In this document: one piece after another, positions 36,071 to 48,294 of the stretch | Layout of the letters: each line of letters starts with the position of its first letter | Position numbering within the stretch: position 1 is the first letter of the stretch | Source: Dermatemys mawii | Lineage: Eukaryota > Chordata > Testudines > Dermatemydidae | Assembly: GCA_007922305.1 (NCBI GenBank) | Contig: ML677335.1 | Location: 17,454,679 to 17,518,678, forward strand | Reading direction: 5' to 3' | Length of the DNA stretch: 64,000 nucleotides | The notes under the pieces: generated by a model | Seen by the model: only the letters and a program-made list of their open reading frames with translations | Told to the model about the DNA's origin: nothing | The model's database searches: none | Translations under genes and position numbers: made by a program

Positions 36071-36111
36071 GCTTTTGAAACAGGAGCTTGCTCCAAACTG
36101 AATGATCGTGT

Positions 36112-37570
36112 TGACAAACTCTAAAATATTCTAATCTGACCTCCTACATATCATAGGCCATTAAATTCCATGTAGTTACCCCGTATTGAGCCTGATAACT
36201 TGTGTCTGACGACAGCATAGCTTCTGTTTGGCTAACGCATAACTTCAGAAGGGCATCCAGTTTTAGTGTGAAGACTTCCTTTGATAGTCTTTTCCAACTG
36301 TTAATTATCTTCACTATTAAACATGTATGCCTTATTTCCCATTTGAATTTGTCCGACTTCAGTTTCCAGCTGTTGGTTTTTGCCTTTCTCTGCAATGTTG
36401 CCTTTCTCTGCAATGTTGAAGAGCCCTTTAGTACCCAGCATGTTCTCCCCATAGGTTTGAGTCACCTCTAACCCTTCTTTTGGATAAGCTAAATACATAG
36501 AGCTAAGTCTCTTTTCTCTGTAAGGCATTTTCTCTAGTTTTCAAATCAGTTTTGTAACTTCTATATGCACTGTCTCCAACGTCCTTTTTTAAAATGCGAA
36601 CACTAGAACTGTATCCAGCATCAGTCTCACCATTGCTGCATGCAGAGTTAAATCACCTCCCCTCTACTCACTACTCTCCTTTATTTATTCATCAAAGGGT
36701 CACATTAGCCTTTTTTGCCACAGCATCACACTGGGCTCTCATGTTCAGTTGCTTGTCCTGTATGATCCCTAAATTCTTTGCAGAGTCAGTGCTTTCCAGG
36801 GTATAGTCCCTTATTCTGTAGGTACAACCTGAATTCTTTGCTCCTAGATGTATAATTTTGCATTTGGCTATATTAAAAGTGCATTGATTAAATGGACAGA
36901 TTTGTCTGTGTGACTGGCTCTGTCCTCATCATTATTTACCACTCCAATGTTCACGTCATCAGCAAGTTTTTAATCAGCAGTGATTTTATACTTACTGACA
37001 GATCATTGATAAAATGTTGAATAGTATGGCCCTAGTACTGATCCTTGCAGAACCTTACTAGAAGCACCCACATTTGATGAGGATTCCCTATAGGCAGTTA
37101 CTTCTTGAGATTTGTCATCTAGCTATTTCTTAGTCCTTTGTTGATATTGCACAGTGTTCATTTTTTAAATCAAAATATTGTGTGGTGCTCCTTAGAAAAG
37201 AAATTTTATTGTATCTGCAGTTATCTTTATCAACCAAACGTACTTTCATCAAAGAATTGTTTGATAAGACATATTTTCCATAAAACATGTTGACTGACAT
37301 TATATTCCTATGCTTAATTCTTTATCAGTTGAATCCTTTATCAGCTTTTGCACTATTTTGCTTGGGATTGATCTCAGGCTAGTCAGCCTGTAGTTACCAG
37401 AGTCACCGTGCTTGCTCTTTTAGAATTTTATCACAACAGTAACACTCTTCCAGTCTTCTGGAATTTCCCCAATATTCCAAGATTTATTAAAAATGATCAA
37501 CAGGCCAGATACCTTCTCAGTCAATTATTTTAGGATTGTTGGCATTTTATGGTACAATATTATTATTGTA
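36112..37570 (-). mobile_element. CR1 LINE, reverse orientation, old subfamily
   Basis: About 1.45 kb of strongly decayed CR1 on the minus strand. Plus-strand signatures run in the expected order: 'ttgtaacttctatatgcact', 'gccacagcatcacactgggc', 'gtatgatccctaaattcttt', 'gtataattttgcatttggct', 'tcagcaagtttttaatcagc', 'actgatccttgcagaacctt', 'ttgggattgatctcaggcta' and 'cttctggaatttccccaata'. It lacks a usable frame and is more diverged than the copy at 28.4 kb, so it is likely older. Confidence 0.8.
36381..36416 (+). repeat. Tandem duplication of an 18-bp unit
   Basis: TGCCTTTCTCTGCAATGT occurs twice in direct succession (36381-36398, 36399-36416) inside the old CR1. Its two copies are identical, so it is a recent slippage event relative to the CR1. 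Confidence 0.95.
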
Positions 37571-37574
37571 TACA

Positions 37575-38250
37575 ATCAGTTAATTCAATTGATTATTCTT
37601 TGGAGTTCGGGCCCCTGTTCTCTGCTGTGTATCTGTACTCTAATTGTCACATAAATGAAGAACAGAAATGTTTAATAAACACTAGTACCTTTTCTGCATC
37701 ATCATTAAGTTTTAACATCTCTAACTGTAGTGGGCCTGTGCACAGAGTAGTTGTGGTGGGGATGCCACTACTGTCACTGTTCAGTATAGTGAATACCAAC
37801 AAATTGCTCTGTGTGGTGGAGAATTCTGCTGCTTAGCCTTGGTTCTGCAGTTTCCAATAAAAGTTTGCTTAATTTTATGCTCTCTCAGGAGAAAAAAAAG
37901 TAATTCTCAAGCTTATCACATGTTCAGTTACAATGGAAATCTTCAGGGAATTTTGGTAAAATCTGCTAGGGGATTTCCTAAAACCTGCAGAATTTCTGCA
38001 AGAGTTTCATTCACACTTCCTACTCTGCCACTTCAATGTATTAATACCAGATATTTGGATATAAGCAGAGTCCTTTAACATCTTAACATGATACTAAAGT
38101 GAGATGTCAGTTACTCAGAGTTTTTGTTTCTCTAGAATACCCACAGCCCTGTCACAGGAAGCCAGCACTTTGCAGAAAGTAAGACAGTTACCATCACTGT
38201 AACCCTGCATTTTAAAGACCATAGAAACTGTCAATAAGTTGAGAAACTCA
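37575..38250. other. Unique-looking sequence
   Basis: No feature recognised. Two adjacent open frames (37549-37836, 37839-38078) have no domain. Confidence 0.4.
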
Positions 38251-38254
38251 GGCT

Positions 38255-38460
38255 GGAGTTGTGGTCTTGTGGTTAGCACACTGTGGGTGAAACTCCCCTC
38301 TTTGTTGAGGCTCATTACAAGGCCTATGACTGAAGTGCTGCATAGTCTTTGTCCTGGCACCACGCATGGGCATGAATTTCACCATGTGAAAGATGGGTTT
38401 GATTCTCAGCCCCGTCTCCCTCTCCCCCCTAGTCAACTGGGGTCTGAGTCATCACAATGT
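38255..38460 (+). mobile_element. tRNA-derived SINE (tRNA-Glu-like head)
   Basis: An A-box-like GTGGTCTTGTGGTTAGCAC at 38261-38279 closely matches the 5' part of tRNA-Glu. A B-box-like GGTTTGATTCTC lies at 38396-38407. The two are about 130 bp apart instead of the usual 30-40, so extra sequence sits between them. The 3' part is pyrimidine-rich ('ctccctctcccccct'). Confidence 0.5.
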
Positions 38461-38479
38461 GAAACAAACTAGCAAGATG

Positions 38480-40430
38480 CAGGAAAAAAGCCAAATCTCT
38501 ATTTAAAGATGAGTAACAAGGAAAACAAACAACATGTATATGCGCATAGAAAGCTTCAGACTTCCCAATATTTTCAATATGAAACGAGTAACAGTTGTAT
38601 TTAGCAAGTAACCTTTTATAGAAAAGATGCACAAGAGATGAAGGGCTGGGAAATGAATTTATTTTCTCATATTAGAGTTGCAGTCAGAAATAACTGTTTA
38701 AAGGAAGGAGAGCAGAACTGTTTGCCAAGCAAGTTTATGTTAAGTGCACTTGATGGAGTGCTTAATACAGCACTTCATTTCTTAGGGTTATACTGAGTAT
38801 ACTGAAAGCAGAGCTTGGTGTTTGTTAAACAGAGCCATTTGCAGAAGTTGGGTGGAAGCTATGATCTTCTAAGGGGGCTGTTGTATCCTTGTCTGAGAAT
38901 CTTTTTAAAATACTTGCTCCTATTTAGTGTAATCTGATGTATTCCAGTTATAAAACAATTGCTCTTTGGAAGTATCTTTAAGAGCTGGGAATATGTTAAC
39001 AGTGTCCAAAGAAGACTATTTGCTACACCAAACGCCCAAGAAAATCCCCTTCATCCCCCATTTCCATTTTAATGCTTTATAATATAGCATGAAGCCAGAG
39101 TAGAATGAAAAGCCTGTATCCCTGCCTGGAATAAGTCTAGGCTTGAAGAAAATGAGCAGACCTTCAACTTGGCATTTGCCCTAAAACATGTAGAAAATAA
39201 GGACAGAGAAGGTGACAAAATTTTGAGGAGACAAAATAATCCCACACAGAGCTGCAGTCACACAGGCAACAATGGCCACTCTGGAGATATTAAAATATGA
39301 TCTAGGCTAACCCTAATTATTTAACCACAGCATCTAGATACCCAGCAATACTGCCATGACGAAAGGATTCGTCCCATCATCTCCTCGTGACTTACAGAGA
39401 AATAGGATTCCTGCCATGGAAATGCACAGAAGTATAGGAAGATAGATAACTCTCTCTCTTGGCATCTCTAAATTATTCTGTTTCTTTCTTCCTTTTCCTC
39501 ACCATCTCGTTTTAGCCGCATATCTGTTATCATTTGTATTCCATTTTCTTTTCTGTCTAGGGTATCTCTAAGAATTCTCTGTCTTTTGTCTCATCCTTTA
39601 GTGTCTGTCTCTCTGAAAAACATCTCTTTTCCTTCCACTCTTTCTTTTAAAAATGATCATTCTGTATTCTGTTCCTAATTTCTTCCATCCTCTTTACTCC
39701 CTCATGTGTCTTGCTCCTCTACTGTTGTCTCTGCCCCCTTGTTTCTTCATTTTCATATGTCCATATTTAACCCCCAACTCCCATGTTCTTCTCTCTGCAA
39801 TCCATTGTCAGTCCCAAATTGACACCCCCCCCCCCCCAGTCCTGGCCGTCTTCCCTCACTGCTCTGGATCAGATTATGTTACCTGTTGTTATGAGCAGAT
39901 GATGTTATCTTGGGTAAATCTGAAATAACTGTAAAGTCAGTGGAGGGGTAATTTTTCTTCTCTTTGAGTGGCATCTGCATGCACATAATTCAAAGATGGT
40001 CAGTGGGAGAATAAGCATATTAGCTTTCTTATATTTTGTAGACTGTTCTCAGCTCTGTGCTTCTTGAGGCAGCTAAGGGAAAATACCACTGAGGCTTTGC
40101 CTAATTCGACCACTTCAAAAAGGAAATCTTGATATATTCTAATTGATTACAGCATTTTTTCTTGCACCCATTGAAAATATAGCTCTGAAAATCTGTGTAG
40201 TTCTGTATGTGAACAAAAAATGTTTGTCAAATGACATTTTCACTTCTCCCTGCCCAAAAATTGTCTGTCCAGTGAACTAAATTGTGAAGTCTTCTTACTT
40301 CTAGCTTTTTGTAAGTATAAACAACAATATGTAATACAGAGGACTATTTTAGCCAGATAGAGTAAGAGAAAGCTAACTATCAAACAGATTTGAATCAGAT
40401 TTCAAAGCCCTTAAAGACTTCTCTAATAAA
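38480..40430. other. AT-rich unique sequence with a C-run
   Basis: No gene or transposon recognised. A pyrimidine-rich stretch lies at about 39480-39840, ending in a poly-C run near 39825-39837. Confidence 0.45.
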
Positions 40431-40435
40431 AACAA

Positions 40436-40559
40436 AGCTGTATGTATGTACAGTTCATTGTGGGGACTAAACAGCAAATGTACAGCAAACAGCAGTGTAC
40501 AGCAAACAGCAGTGTACAGCTGTATGTATGTATAGTTCATTGTAGGGACTAAACAGCAA
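40436..40559 (+). repeat. Local duplication with an embedded 17-bp tandem pair
   Basis: Two 42-bp direct copies (40436-40477 and 40518-40559), starting AGCTGTATGTATGTA and ending GGGACTAAACAGCAA, differ at only a few positions. Between them TACAGCAAACAGCAGTG occurs twice back-to-back (40481-40497, 40498-40514). Confidence 0.95.
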
Positions 40560-40574
40560 TTTTCACTCAAGTCT

Positions 40575-41240
40575 GGACTCGTAAATTATACATTAGTTTT
40601 CTAACTGCTGAGAGCATCACCTCTATTATTTAATAGTGTGCCTTATCAATAAATTATAATATTTCAATATTATGCAAATTTGTATCAGTATTTGTGTTCT
40701 TGAAACTACACACCCTAAACTCTCTTAAATTGTATATTACAAAGTAGTCAACTTCTGCAAATAGATTTTATCACTGGACACTACAGATTATAACAGAGTT
40801 CCATTTTTCTTTTTAGAAGGATAAGTAAAATTTTTATGATTTTGTTTCCTCTTTAGTTGGAAATCAAATTAAACAGAACATAGGTGAACTGTATGTGTTT
40901 TTTAAAAAGGCATTTTGGGATATTATATGTGAAAAGAATGCTTCAGAAATTCAGATGAGGAAGAATATGAATAAGAGTGTTCAAAAGATAGATATGCAAA
41001 CCTGTATTCAAAGTCTGGATCACATTTTTTTTTCATCCTTGTAAGTAGTTTTCTTCAGTAGTGTATATTCAAACAAGACTATAACAAAAAGAGTATTACA
41101 ATAATAGGAGAAAGAAAATATGTTCCTTGTGAAACACAACCAGGCCTCAGAAATTTTGGGGCATTAATTAGACAATACACAGAAAAGGAAGGCGGCTAAT
41201 CAATGAAGAAATACTTCTATAAATTGGGGTATATAGTAAG
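40575..41240. other. AT-rich unique sequence
   Basis: No feature recognised. Confidence 0.45.
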
Positions 41241-41244
41241 AGTG

Positions 41245-42092
41245 ACTCACCAACCACCCTCTCATGACTACACAAAGCATTGGAGGGCCTCCCTTCAGTC
41301 ATCTCTGTTAAAACAACTGTTTAGTCCTGCTGTGATCCACTTGTCCTTGTGACTTGGACCTCTGACAGGATCACACAGTCCCATAACTTCCAGGGTAAAC
41401 CAAGAGTCCAGCAAACCATATTCCAGTGCCTCATATTGGGTCTTCAGCCCGACTCTGGAATCAGTAGTCTTTACCCCTCGTTTCAGTAGGATTTCAGCAC
41501 TACCTTACTCAGTGGTCTGGTAGAGGAACCCCAAACCTCCAACTCCTTTGGGTTCCAGTCCAGAGACCCATTAATAAGCAGCCAAGGCCTCTCTGTGCAG
41601 ACCACTTCCTACCTTCACCAGTCTTGGGGTTTTTCCAGTCTCCTCCTGGGCTCATTGTCCTTTGGCATCTTGCTCCCTGAGCCTCTTCTACAGGTTCAGT
41701 AAGAAGCCTCTTACCATTTTCTGCCACCCAACTGCTTCAGCTGCAGGAGAATTTCTTTACTGCCTTAGCAGTGAAGTCCCTGACCTTGCAGGAGTCTTCC
41801 TGCTTTCTCCAGGCCTCTCACCAGCACAAAGAAACCTGGCAGATCCACTTCCTGGAGCTTTCCTTCACAACTGCCTTGGGCTCCCTCTTTCTGACCTCTC
41901 TTCAGGGAGATTATCTGCCTCCAGCTCACTGAGAGCCAGAGAGCTCTCCTTTCCAGTGAGCCTCTCACTGAGTCGCCATCAGACCTTTTAACAGCTTGAG
42001 GCCTACTGCATGTGTGGATGGGAGGGGCTGATGGAGCATAGTCACTTATTAACCCTTCAGACCCAGTGTGGGGCTTCTACACCCACATCACA
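41245..42092 (-). mobile_element. LTR-like repeat, reverse orientation
   Basis: A ~850-bp GC- and pyrimidine-rich block sharply different from the AT-rich flanks. Its plus-strand right end is 'cacccacatcaca', which on the minus strand gives a TG start (TGTGATGTGGGTG). About 100 bp inside, a minus-strand TTAAAAGG (plus-strand about 41985-41992) could be a TATA-type box. This supports a promoter-bearing LTR on the minus strand. The left boundary and target duplication are not resolved. Open frames here on both strands are low-complexity and unsupported. Confidence 0.5.
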
Positions 42093-42109
42093 CATCAAAA
42101 AGTTTAAAT

Positions 42110-43500
42110 AACCAACTTTCAATATTATTTGAATTCTAATAAAATGTAAAAGCTTTAATGGAAACATTTTAATATTGCTTATTTTCGGCCAGAATTATTG
42201 CTATTGCCTATGTTAATAGTATTACTGAATTCAAAGCCATTCATATGGAAACTGTAGTGAGCTGGATAGCTTGTTTTCACTATCTAACACACTTTTGCTT
42301 TTATCTTTACTAATGAGCTATAGAGAGAGGAAAATCTTAGCTTCATCAAAAAATAAATTAAATGAATAAATAAAAATCCCATCACTACTAATGTAAAGTT
42401 TGGATGGGAATAAAACCCAGGCTATGAAACCCAAAGTCAAATATTCTGCTTGAGTGGGTCTGTCTGTGGGAAATGGGATATACATCTTCAGTTTTTGTAG
42501 CTCATAATGATTTAATATAAATTACTATATAGATGGCATTTGACTACAGTTAAGATTCATCATATTTTTGCTAGTAGGAATGCTCCATTGAAGAGGTTGT
42601 GGGGAAAGGGAAACATTCTTGCATATGTGGTTGTGTGTCTAGGAATTAGATAGTTTGGGGAGGAAATTATAAAAAAAATTAATCTTATGACAAAATACTG
42701 GGCTTCCTAGAGGTCCTTTATCTCCTTACTTAATGCTACAGTAAAGCACCTACACTTTTAAACAGACTGACAAATTAATTTTTTTTATTGTTGGCAGCTC
42801 AGCTTTTCCTTGCACATTCCCCCTCCTCCTGTGGAAAAGTAAATATGGATTGTCTTTATAATAGAAAAGCTTTCATACCAAGTATGTATATACACAAGAG
42901 AGCACCAAAACATAGATATTTAAAAATGTGGACACCCGTTCAAGAGTGAAGAGGAGGGCTCCCCAGTCAGCAAGCCAGAAGCTTAAACCTGATCCTGAAT
43001 AAGTAATATACAATCTAATATGTTAATATTTTATTGTAACTTTCCCTTAATAAGTTTTTTTAAAAGGCATTAATTTTTTTCTCTGGGGGTGGTGGGTTTT
43101 GATATGTCAAGAAATATGTGAACATTTTTTATTAAAAAAAAATATTACCTTTTCTCCCATGCCAATTATGTTAACATTTCATGGGGAAAATGCAGTACAA
43201 AATAAGGATAAGAGTATAGCAGGATTGAAGACATGGATAATTACGTTACAGCAAGGGTGGAAGGAACAAGAGTTTGAAGGATAAATACATCAGGCATAAG
43301 CCACTTTCTAAGTGAATGGATTACCAGAAACTTCTCCTATGCACAGGTTATTCCATAATTGAGCACTTCAGGGTTTCTTGCCCCTATCTGTAAAGCCTCT
43401 GTGTTTCTTCCTCCTTTTCCCTTTCGCTCCTATAACTGCTGCTTTCCCAATCCTAAAAACTAGTTGAAGACTGAGTAGCAGCGAGGTGGCGGGGGTATGT
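42110..43500. other. AT-rich unique sequence
   Basis: No gene or repeat recognised. Confidence 0.45.
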
Positions 43501-43510
43501 CCCTATACCT

Positions 43511-43588
43511 ACTTCAGGCCTGGTATAAGCAGGTGCAACTCAGATGACTTCAGTGTAGTTGCACAAGCTTATGCTAGGTCTGAATTTG
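43511..43588. repeat. Palindromic MITE-like repeat
   Basis: Left arm 'ggcctggtataagcaggtgc' plus 'aact', and right arm 'agttgcacaagcttatgcta' plus 'ggtct', are imperfect inverted copies around 'cagatgacttcagtgt'. This is the common sauropsid hairpin-type repeat. Confidence 0.55.
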
Positions 43589-43594
43589 GCTTAT

Positions 43595-45895
43595 TGACTC
43601 TATGTTTGACATGTCCATAGTGGATCCTGCACCAGGTATTGTTTAGGCAGCAGTCTGAAATGGATGGAAAAATCATTATTTTAACATTTTATTTTAAATT
43701 AAACATTAAGACCCCAAATTTTAGGACAGCTTCAACTCAGCCTCATTTCTGATAGCTGCAAATAATTCCAGATGTAATTTTGCTGGCATCTTTTATACAT
43801 TTGGAAATCTGCCTCACTACACAAGCTCAACTAAACAGACTTCTGAGTGTTACAAAAATGTGGCAATAATTAGCTGTTGGTGCACTATGCTAATCTCCTC
43901 CTGAGACTCAATACCTAACTTACGAACATGCTCAATACTGAAATGAGGGAACATTGGGCAGGAAACTCTGGGTTTTGAGTCTGTCTGGGTGAAAGTAGAT
44001 ATTATGAGCCAAGGGAGGGAGCAGGGTCTGAACTTGGAAAGGTTAGGTGAGGGGAGAGGGTTGAGCTTTATGGGACTGCTGACGGGAGGAGGTGAAAGGA
44101 ACTTGAGGAGTTCTTACTTGAGAGAAGTTATGTTCTGTTGGCAGTGCAGAGTGTTAGTGGGCAGTGTGTGAACTGATGAATGTGAGGGTGGTGTACATGA
44201 GTGGGGATATGGGTGGGGAAGATAGAAGGATAAGAGCTAAAATGAAGGTCGGGAGAGAACGTGGCTGAGAATGAAGAGACAGGGAAAACAGTGAAAGGGT
44301 CACAGACTAATAAATACACTTTTATCTCTTCCTGCCAAATCTTTTATTGTAACGTGTCCCAGAGTTTCAGTCTGAAAGTATGGATACAGAAGAGGGGGCA
44401 TCCCTTTCACAATCTCCCTCTTTTCCCACCAAAACCCTCCTCCATGGCAAATCCGCACCTGGCATCCAAGGTTAAGGCTGCGAATAGGCGGTCAATGTGC
44501 AGAGGAAAGGTAGGAGGGACTTTGTTACTTACAGCCGCCACCTGTATCAATCTGCTCACATTATTATTTCTTCTACTTTGTACTCCATCACTGGGTTTAT
44601 CATGTATTTTCTACTGAAGTACACTTTCTACCAAATAGTTTACTATAGTACAACATTATAATACAGTTGTTTATTGCCCCAAAGAGAGGCATTTCTTCTG
44701 TTTATTATAGTGGATATATAAATTATGTATTATTTATTCTTTTATTATAATTTGAGGGAAAGATACTAGTTTCAGAAAGTAAAGGAATGTATGCTTTCAT
44801 TAGATAACATTATTATACTATTTTATTATTGGATTTAGAATGTTCAATTTCTGTACACGTTTAATATTAAGAAAGTTAATTTTTAGAAGAGTGAAACAGT
44901 ACACGTCAGGGCTGATAAGTTGTTACAAGCACTGAAATGCAAGAAGTCAGCCAAAATGCATCTTATAGCTTACATCATACAGTATAATGAAATCAGTATT
45001 AAGTCAATTCTAATAGTGATTATAATTTTTGAAGAGAGAACACAGAGATTTAAATAAAGTAGGTAAAGTCTGTTTTATTAGTTAAGAAGCTTGGAGTTAC
45101 TGTCTTTAATTGTTATTTATTTAGTCCCAATGTTCTTGACACGGTCTAGTTAGTGTACAAAAATAGAGATCCTATCCCAATATCAAATAAAATCTGGGAA
45201 ATCCAGATAACTTAGGGGTTTTGTTTCTTGCTTTCCATTCCTAAGTATTTGCTCTCCACAATAACTGTGTGAATGTTCGCGTGTCTCTCTCTCTCTCCCT
45301 CTGCAGCCATTTATAGAGGTGAGATCAAGTTCCAGATTTTGTCTGTGTGTGTTAGAAGCAGGCATTTACTTATTAGCTAGAAGTTAGGTAAGATACCTAA
45401 GTTTTGAGGCTAACTGGCATTTTACTGAAGTGTATAGATAGTGCTTACACTTCAGAGCTGGCAATCTATGTATATTAGTCATCAGGATACCAAAATTGTA
45501 TAAATGGCCTGGAGACAGAGGGAGGAAGTTGACTCCTGTTTAAGTGTGGTTATAAATATCATCAGGTTCCAGGTTAGCTTCTTTGGGAATTAAAGGCTTG
45601 CAAAGCTCCTTTGAGTTCTGGGGCAGTTTTCTCTGCTATACTATGATAGTGCATATAAAGATAATGCCTGACTCTTGTTGACTCACACTGTGGTGATTGG
45701 TTGTTTCCTCCTGGAATCAGGTGAGAAATTGTGAACCTCTTTATTTTATACTGTTTGCACTTTTCTGGCTGTAGTTATTTCACACTTTCTATCTTACTCT
45801 CTTCCTGTCTATCTTTTGAAACATCCAGTGTTGATAGTCTTATCTACAAATTTAAGTGCAGCTTCTGATGCTCTTTCTTTGCGGGGGGGGGCGGG
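43595..45895. other. Mixed unique sequence
   Basis: No supported gene. A purine-rich patch lies at 43990-44290 and a pyrimidine-rich one at 44395-44450. Overlapping open frames lack domains. A CT-dinucleotide run sits near 45283-45300 and a G-rich run (with one C) immediately before 45898. Confidence 0.4.
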
Positions 45896-45899
45896 GGAT

Positions 45900-46184
45900 T
45901 GTCATAGGTCAGGGCAGGGCTCCCCCACCACAATTTCCAAGCATGCACTACCAGGCCCAGTCTCGTTTAAGACTGTGTATTTTCTTAAAACAGGCAAGTA
46001 AAGAAATAGAAAAACAGCTTTTTAACTCACTCCTTTGTCTCAGGCATCAGAGGAGGTATCTGGACCTCCGACTCCTGGCAGCTTCCCAGTTTTAGCCCAG
46101 TTCCCTTTAATTTATTGGATTGGGCTCACTGACTCAGGGGAGCTGGGCCCAACTCTGCTCCCAGGAACCAGGGGCCTTGTGACA
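45900..46184. mobile_element. Short solo-LTR-like element
   Basis: A 285-bp block starting TGTCATAGG and ending CCTTGTGACA, with TG…CA ends and short inverted repeats (TGTCA/TGACA). It is flanked by GGGAT (45895-45899) and GAGAT (46185-46189), a plausible 5-bp target duplication with one change. The interior phrase 'ctcactgactcaggggagct' resembles turtle LTR repeats. It has no coding capacity. Confidence 0.5.
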
Positions 46185-46474
46185 GAGATATAAGTGAAAC
46201 AGTTCTCTATGACATCTCTTTTGTCCTTCTGAGAGACATTAACTGTATTGGCTGTCAACTGATTGTTAATTGAATGTTTGGAGTAGTCAGAAGAGGACTT
46301 CTATGAACTCCAAGAGACCTCACATCATCTTTCTTTGAATATAGTTTACTCATTCCCTAATCTTTATTCCTTATATCCAGAGGACATAAATATTCTTGGA
46401 TTAATTTGACCCAAGTTCAGTTAAGCTGTGTTTTGCCAGTTTGGGCAGTTGTAGGTACAGCCAGGGTGTCAGTA

Positions 46475-46590
46475 CAGTAGAACCTCAGAATTACAAACAC
46501 CAGAGTTACAAACTGATGGTCAACCACACACCTCATTTGGAATTGGAAATACACAAACAGGCAGCATCAGAGACACTCAAAAAAGCAAAT
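46475..46590. mobile_element. Tigger-type MITE, left part (copy 2)
   Basis: It starts CAGTAGAACCTCAGAATTAC at 46475 after a TA at 46473-46474. It matches copy 1 (8205-8592) through 'caaccacacacctcatttgg'. It is broken by a CR1 insertion at 46591. Confidence 0.9.
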
Positions 46591-48002
46591 TTTTCTCTGG
46601 ATGATTGAAAAAAGGCAACTATAGTGCCCATCTTTTAAGAGGGGAAGAAGAAAAATCCGGGGAACTACAGACCGGTCAGTCTCATCTCCAGAAAAATCAT
46701 GGAGCAGGTCCTCAAGGAATCCATTTTGAGGCACTTGGAGGAGAGGAAGGTGATCAGGAATAGTCAACATGGATTCACCAAGGGAAAGTCATGCCTGACC
46801 AACCTAATTGCCTTCTATGGTGAGATAACTGGCTCTGTTGATATGGGGAAAGCAGTGGGTGTGATGATATACCTTGACTTCAGTAAAGCTTTCGATACGG
46901 TCTCCCACAATATTCTTGCCAGCAAGTTAAAGTAGTATGGATTGGATGAATGGACTATAAGGTGAATAGAAAGCTGGCTAGATTGTCAGGCTCTATGGGT
47001 AGTGTTTAAAAGCTCGATGTCTAGTTGGCAGTCGGTATCAAGTGAAGTGTTCCAGGGGTCAGTCCTAGAGTCGATTTTGTTCAACGGCTTCATTAGTGAT
47101 CTAGATGATAGGATGGATTGCACCCTCAGGAAGTTTGAGGGTGACTGTGCTGGGGAGAGAGATAGAGATGCTGGAGGATAGGGATAGGTTCCAGACCTAG
47201 ACAAATTGGAGGGTTGGGCCAAAAGAAATCTGATGAGGTTCAACAAGGACAAGTGCAGAATCCTGCACTTAGGATGGAAGAATCCCATACATTGCTACAC
47301 GCTGGAGACCGGCTGGCTATGTGGCAGTTCTGCAGAAAAGGACCTGGGCATTACAGTGGATGAGAAGCTGGATACAAGTCAATAGTGTGCCCGTTGTTGT
47401 CAAAAAGGCCAACGGCATGTTGGGTTGAATTAGTAGGAGCATTGCCAGCAGACAGAGGGAGGAGATTATTCCCCTCTGTTCAGTACTGGTGAGGCCGCAG
47501 CTGGAGTACTGTGTCCAGTTTTGGGACCCCCACTACAGAAAGGACGTAGACAAATTGGTGAGAGTCCAGAGGAGGGCAACAAAAATGATTAGGGGACTGA
47601 GGCACTTGACTTACAAGGAGAGGCTGAGGGAACTGGGCTTATTTAGTCTGCAGAAAAAAAGAATGAGGAGGAGATTTGATAGTAACATTCAACTACCTGA
47701 AGAGGGGTTCCAAAGAGGATGGATCTAGGCTGTTCTCATGAGTAGCAGATGACAGAACAAGGAGTGATGGTCTCAAGTTGCAGTGGGGGAGGTCTAGGCT
47801 GGATATTAGGAAGAACTATTTCACTGGGAGGGTAGTGGAGCACTGGAATGGGTTACCTAGAGAGGTGGTAGAATCTCCATCCTTAGAGGTTTTTAAGGCA
47901 CAAAGCTCTGGCTGGGATAATTTAGTTAGTGTTGGTCCTGCTTTGAGCAGGGTGTTGGACTAGATGATCTCCTGAGGTCTTTTCCAATGCTAATCTTCTA
48001 TG
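46591..48002 (+). mobile_element. CR1 LINE with readable RT domain, inserted in a Tigger MITE
   Basis: A 1.4-kb 5'-truncated CR1. From about 46660 the translation reads [20 protein letters not shown], then [15 protein letters not shown] (about 46771-46815). Next is [16 protein letters not shown] (46861-46908), which has the first catalytic Asp of the RT palm. Downstream, VFQGSVLESILFNGFISDL (about 47049-47105) stands for the 'VPQGSVLGP-LF' block. The YADD block is lost. The C-terminal RT/thumb region ([13 protein letters not shown]…) occupies 47489-47720. It ends with the CR1 3' motif 'gatgatctcctgaggtcttt' near 47964-48002. AAAT at 46587-46590 and 48003-48006 is the likely target duplication. 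Stops and shifts make it inactive. Confidence 0.92.
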
Positions 48003-48289
48003 AAATACTATACCATACTATGTTGAATGTAAACTACTAAAAAATAAAGGGAAAGTTTAAAAAAAGAGTTCACACGGTAAATGAAACAAGAACAAAAACA
48101 ATTTCCTTAAATTAAGACAGTTAAAAGCAGCATTGTTCTTCTGCATAGTAAAGTTTCAAAACTGTATTAAGTCAGTGTTCAGCTGTAAACTTTCAAAAGA
48201 ACAGCCGTAACATTTTGTTCAGAGGTACGAACATTTCAGTGTTAAGAACAATCTCCATTCCTGAGGTGTTTGTAACTGACGTTCTGCTG
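48003..48289. mobile_element. Tigger-type MITE, right part (copy 2)
   Basis: It resumes the MITE after the CR1: 'gtaaactactaaaaaataaa', 'gttaaaagcagcattgttct' and 'tctgcatagtaaagtttc', ending with CTGACGTTCTGCTG, the inverse of the left end. The expected TA after the end is CA here (48290-48291), a single decayed base. Confidence 0.88.
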
Positions 48290-48294
48290 CATTT

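Noticed and set aside
36381..36416. Direct repeat considered as a CRISPR or minisatellite start
   Set aside because: Only two 18-bp units without spacers, inside an old CR1; a simple slippage duplication.
41509..41991. Ser/Leu-rich frames on both strands
   Set aside because: GC- and pyrimidine-rich LTR-like block keeps frames open by composition; no motif.
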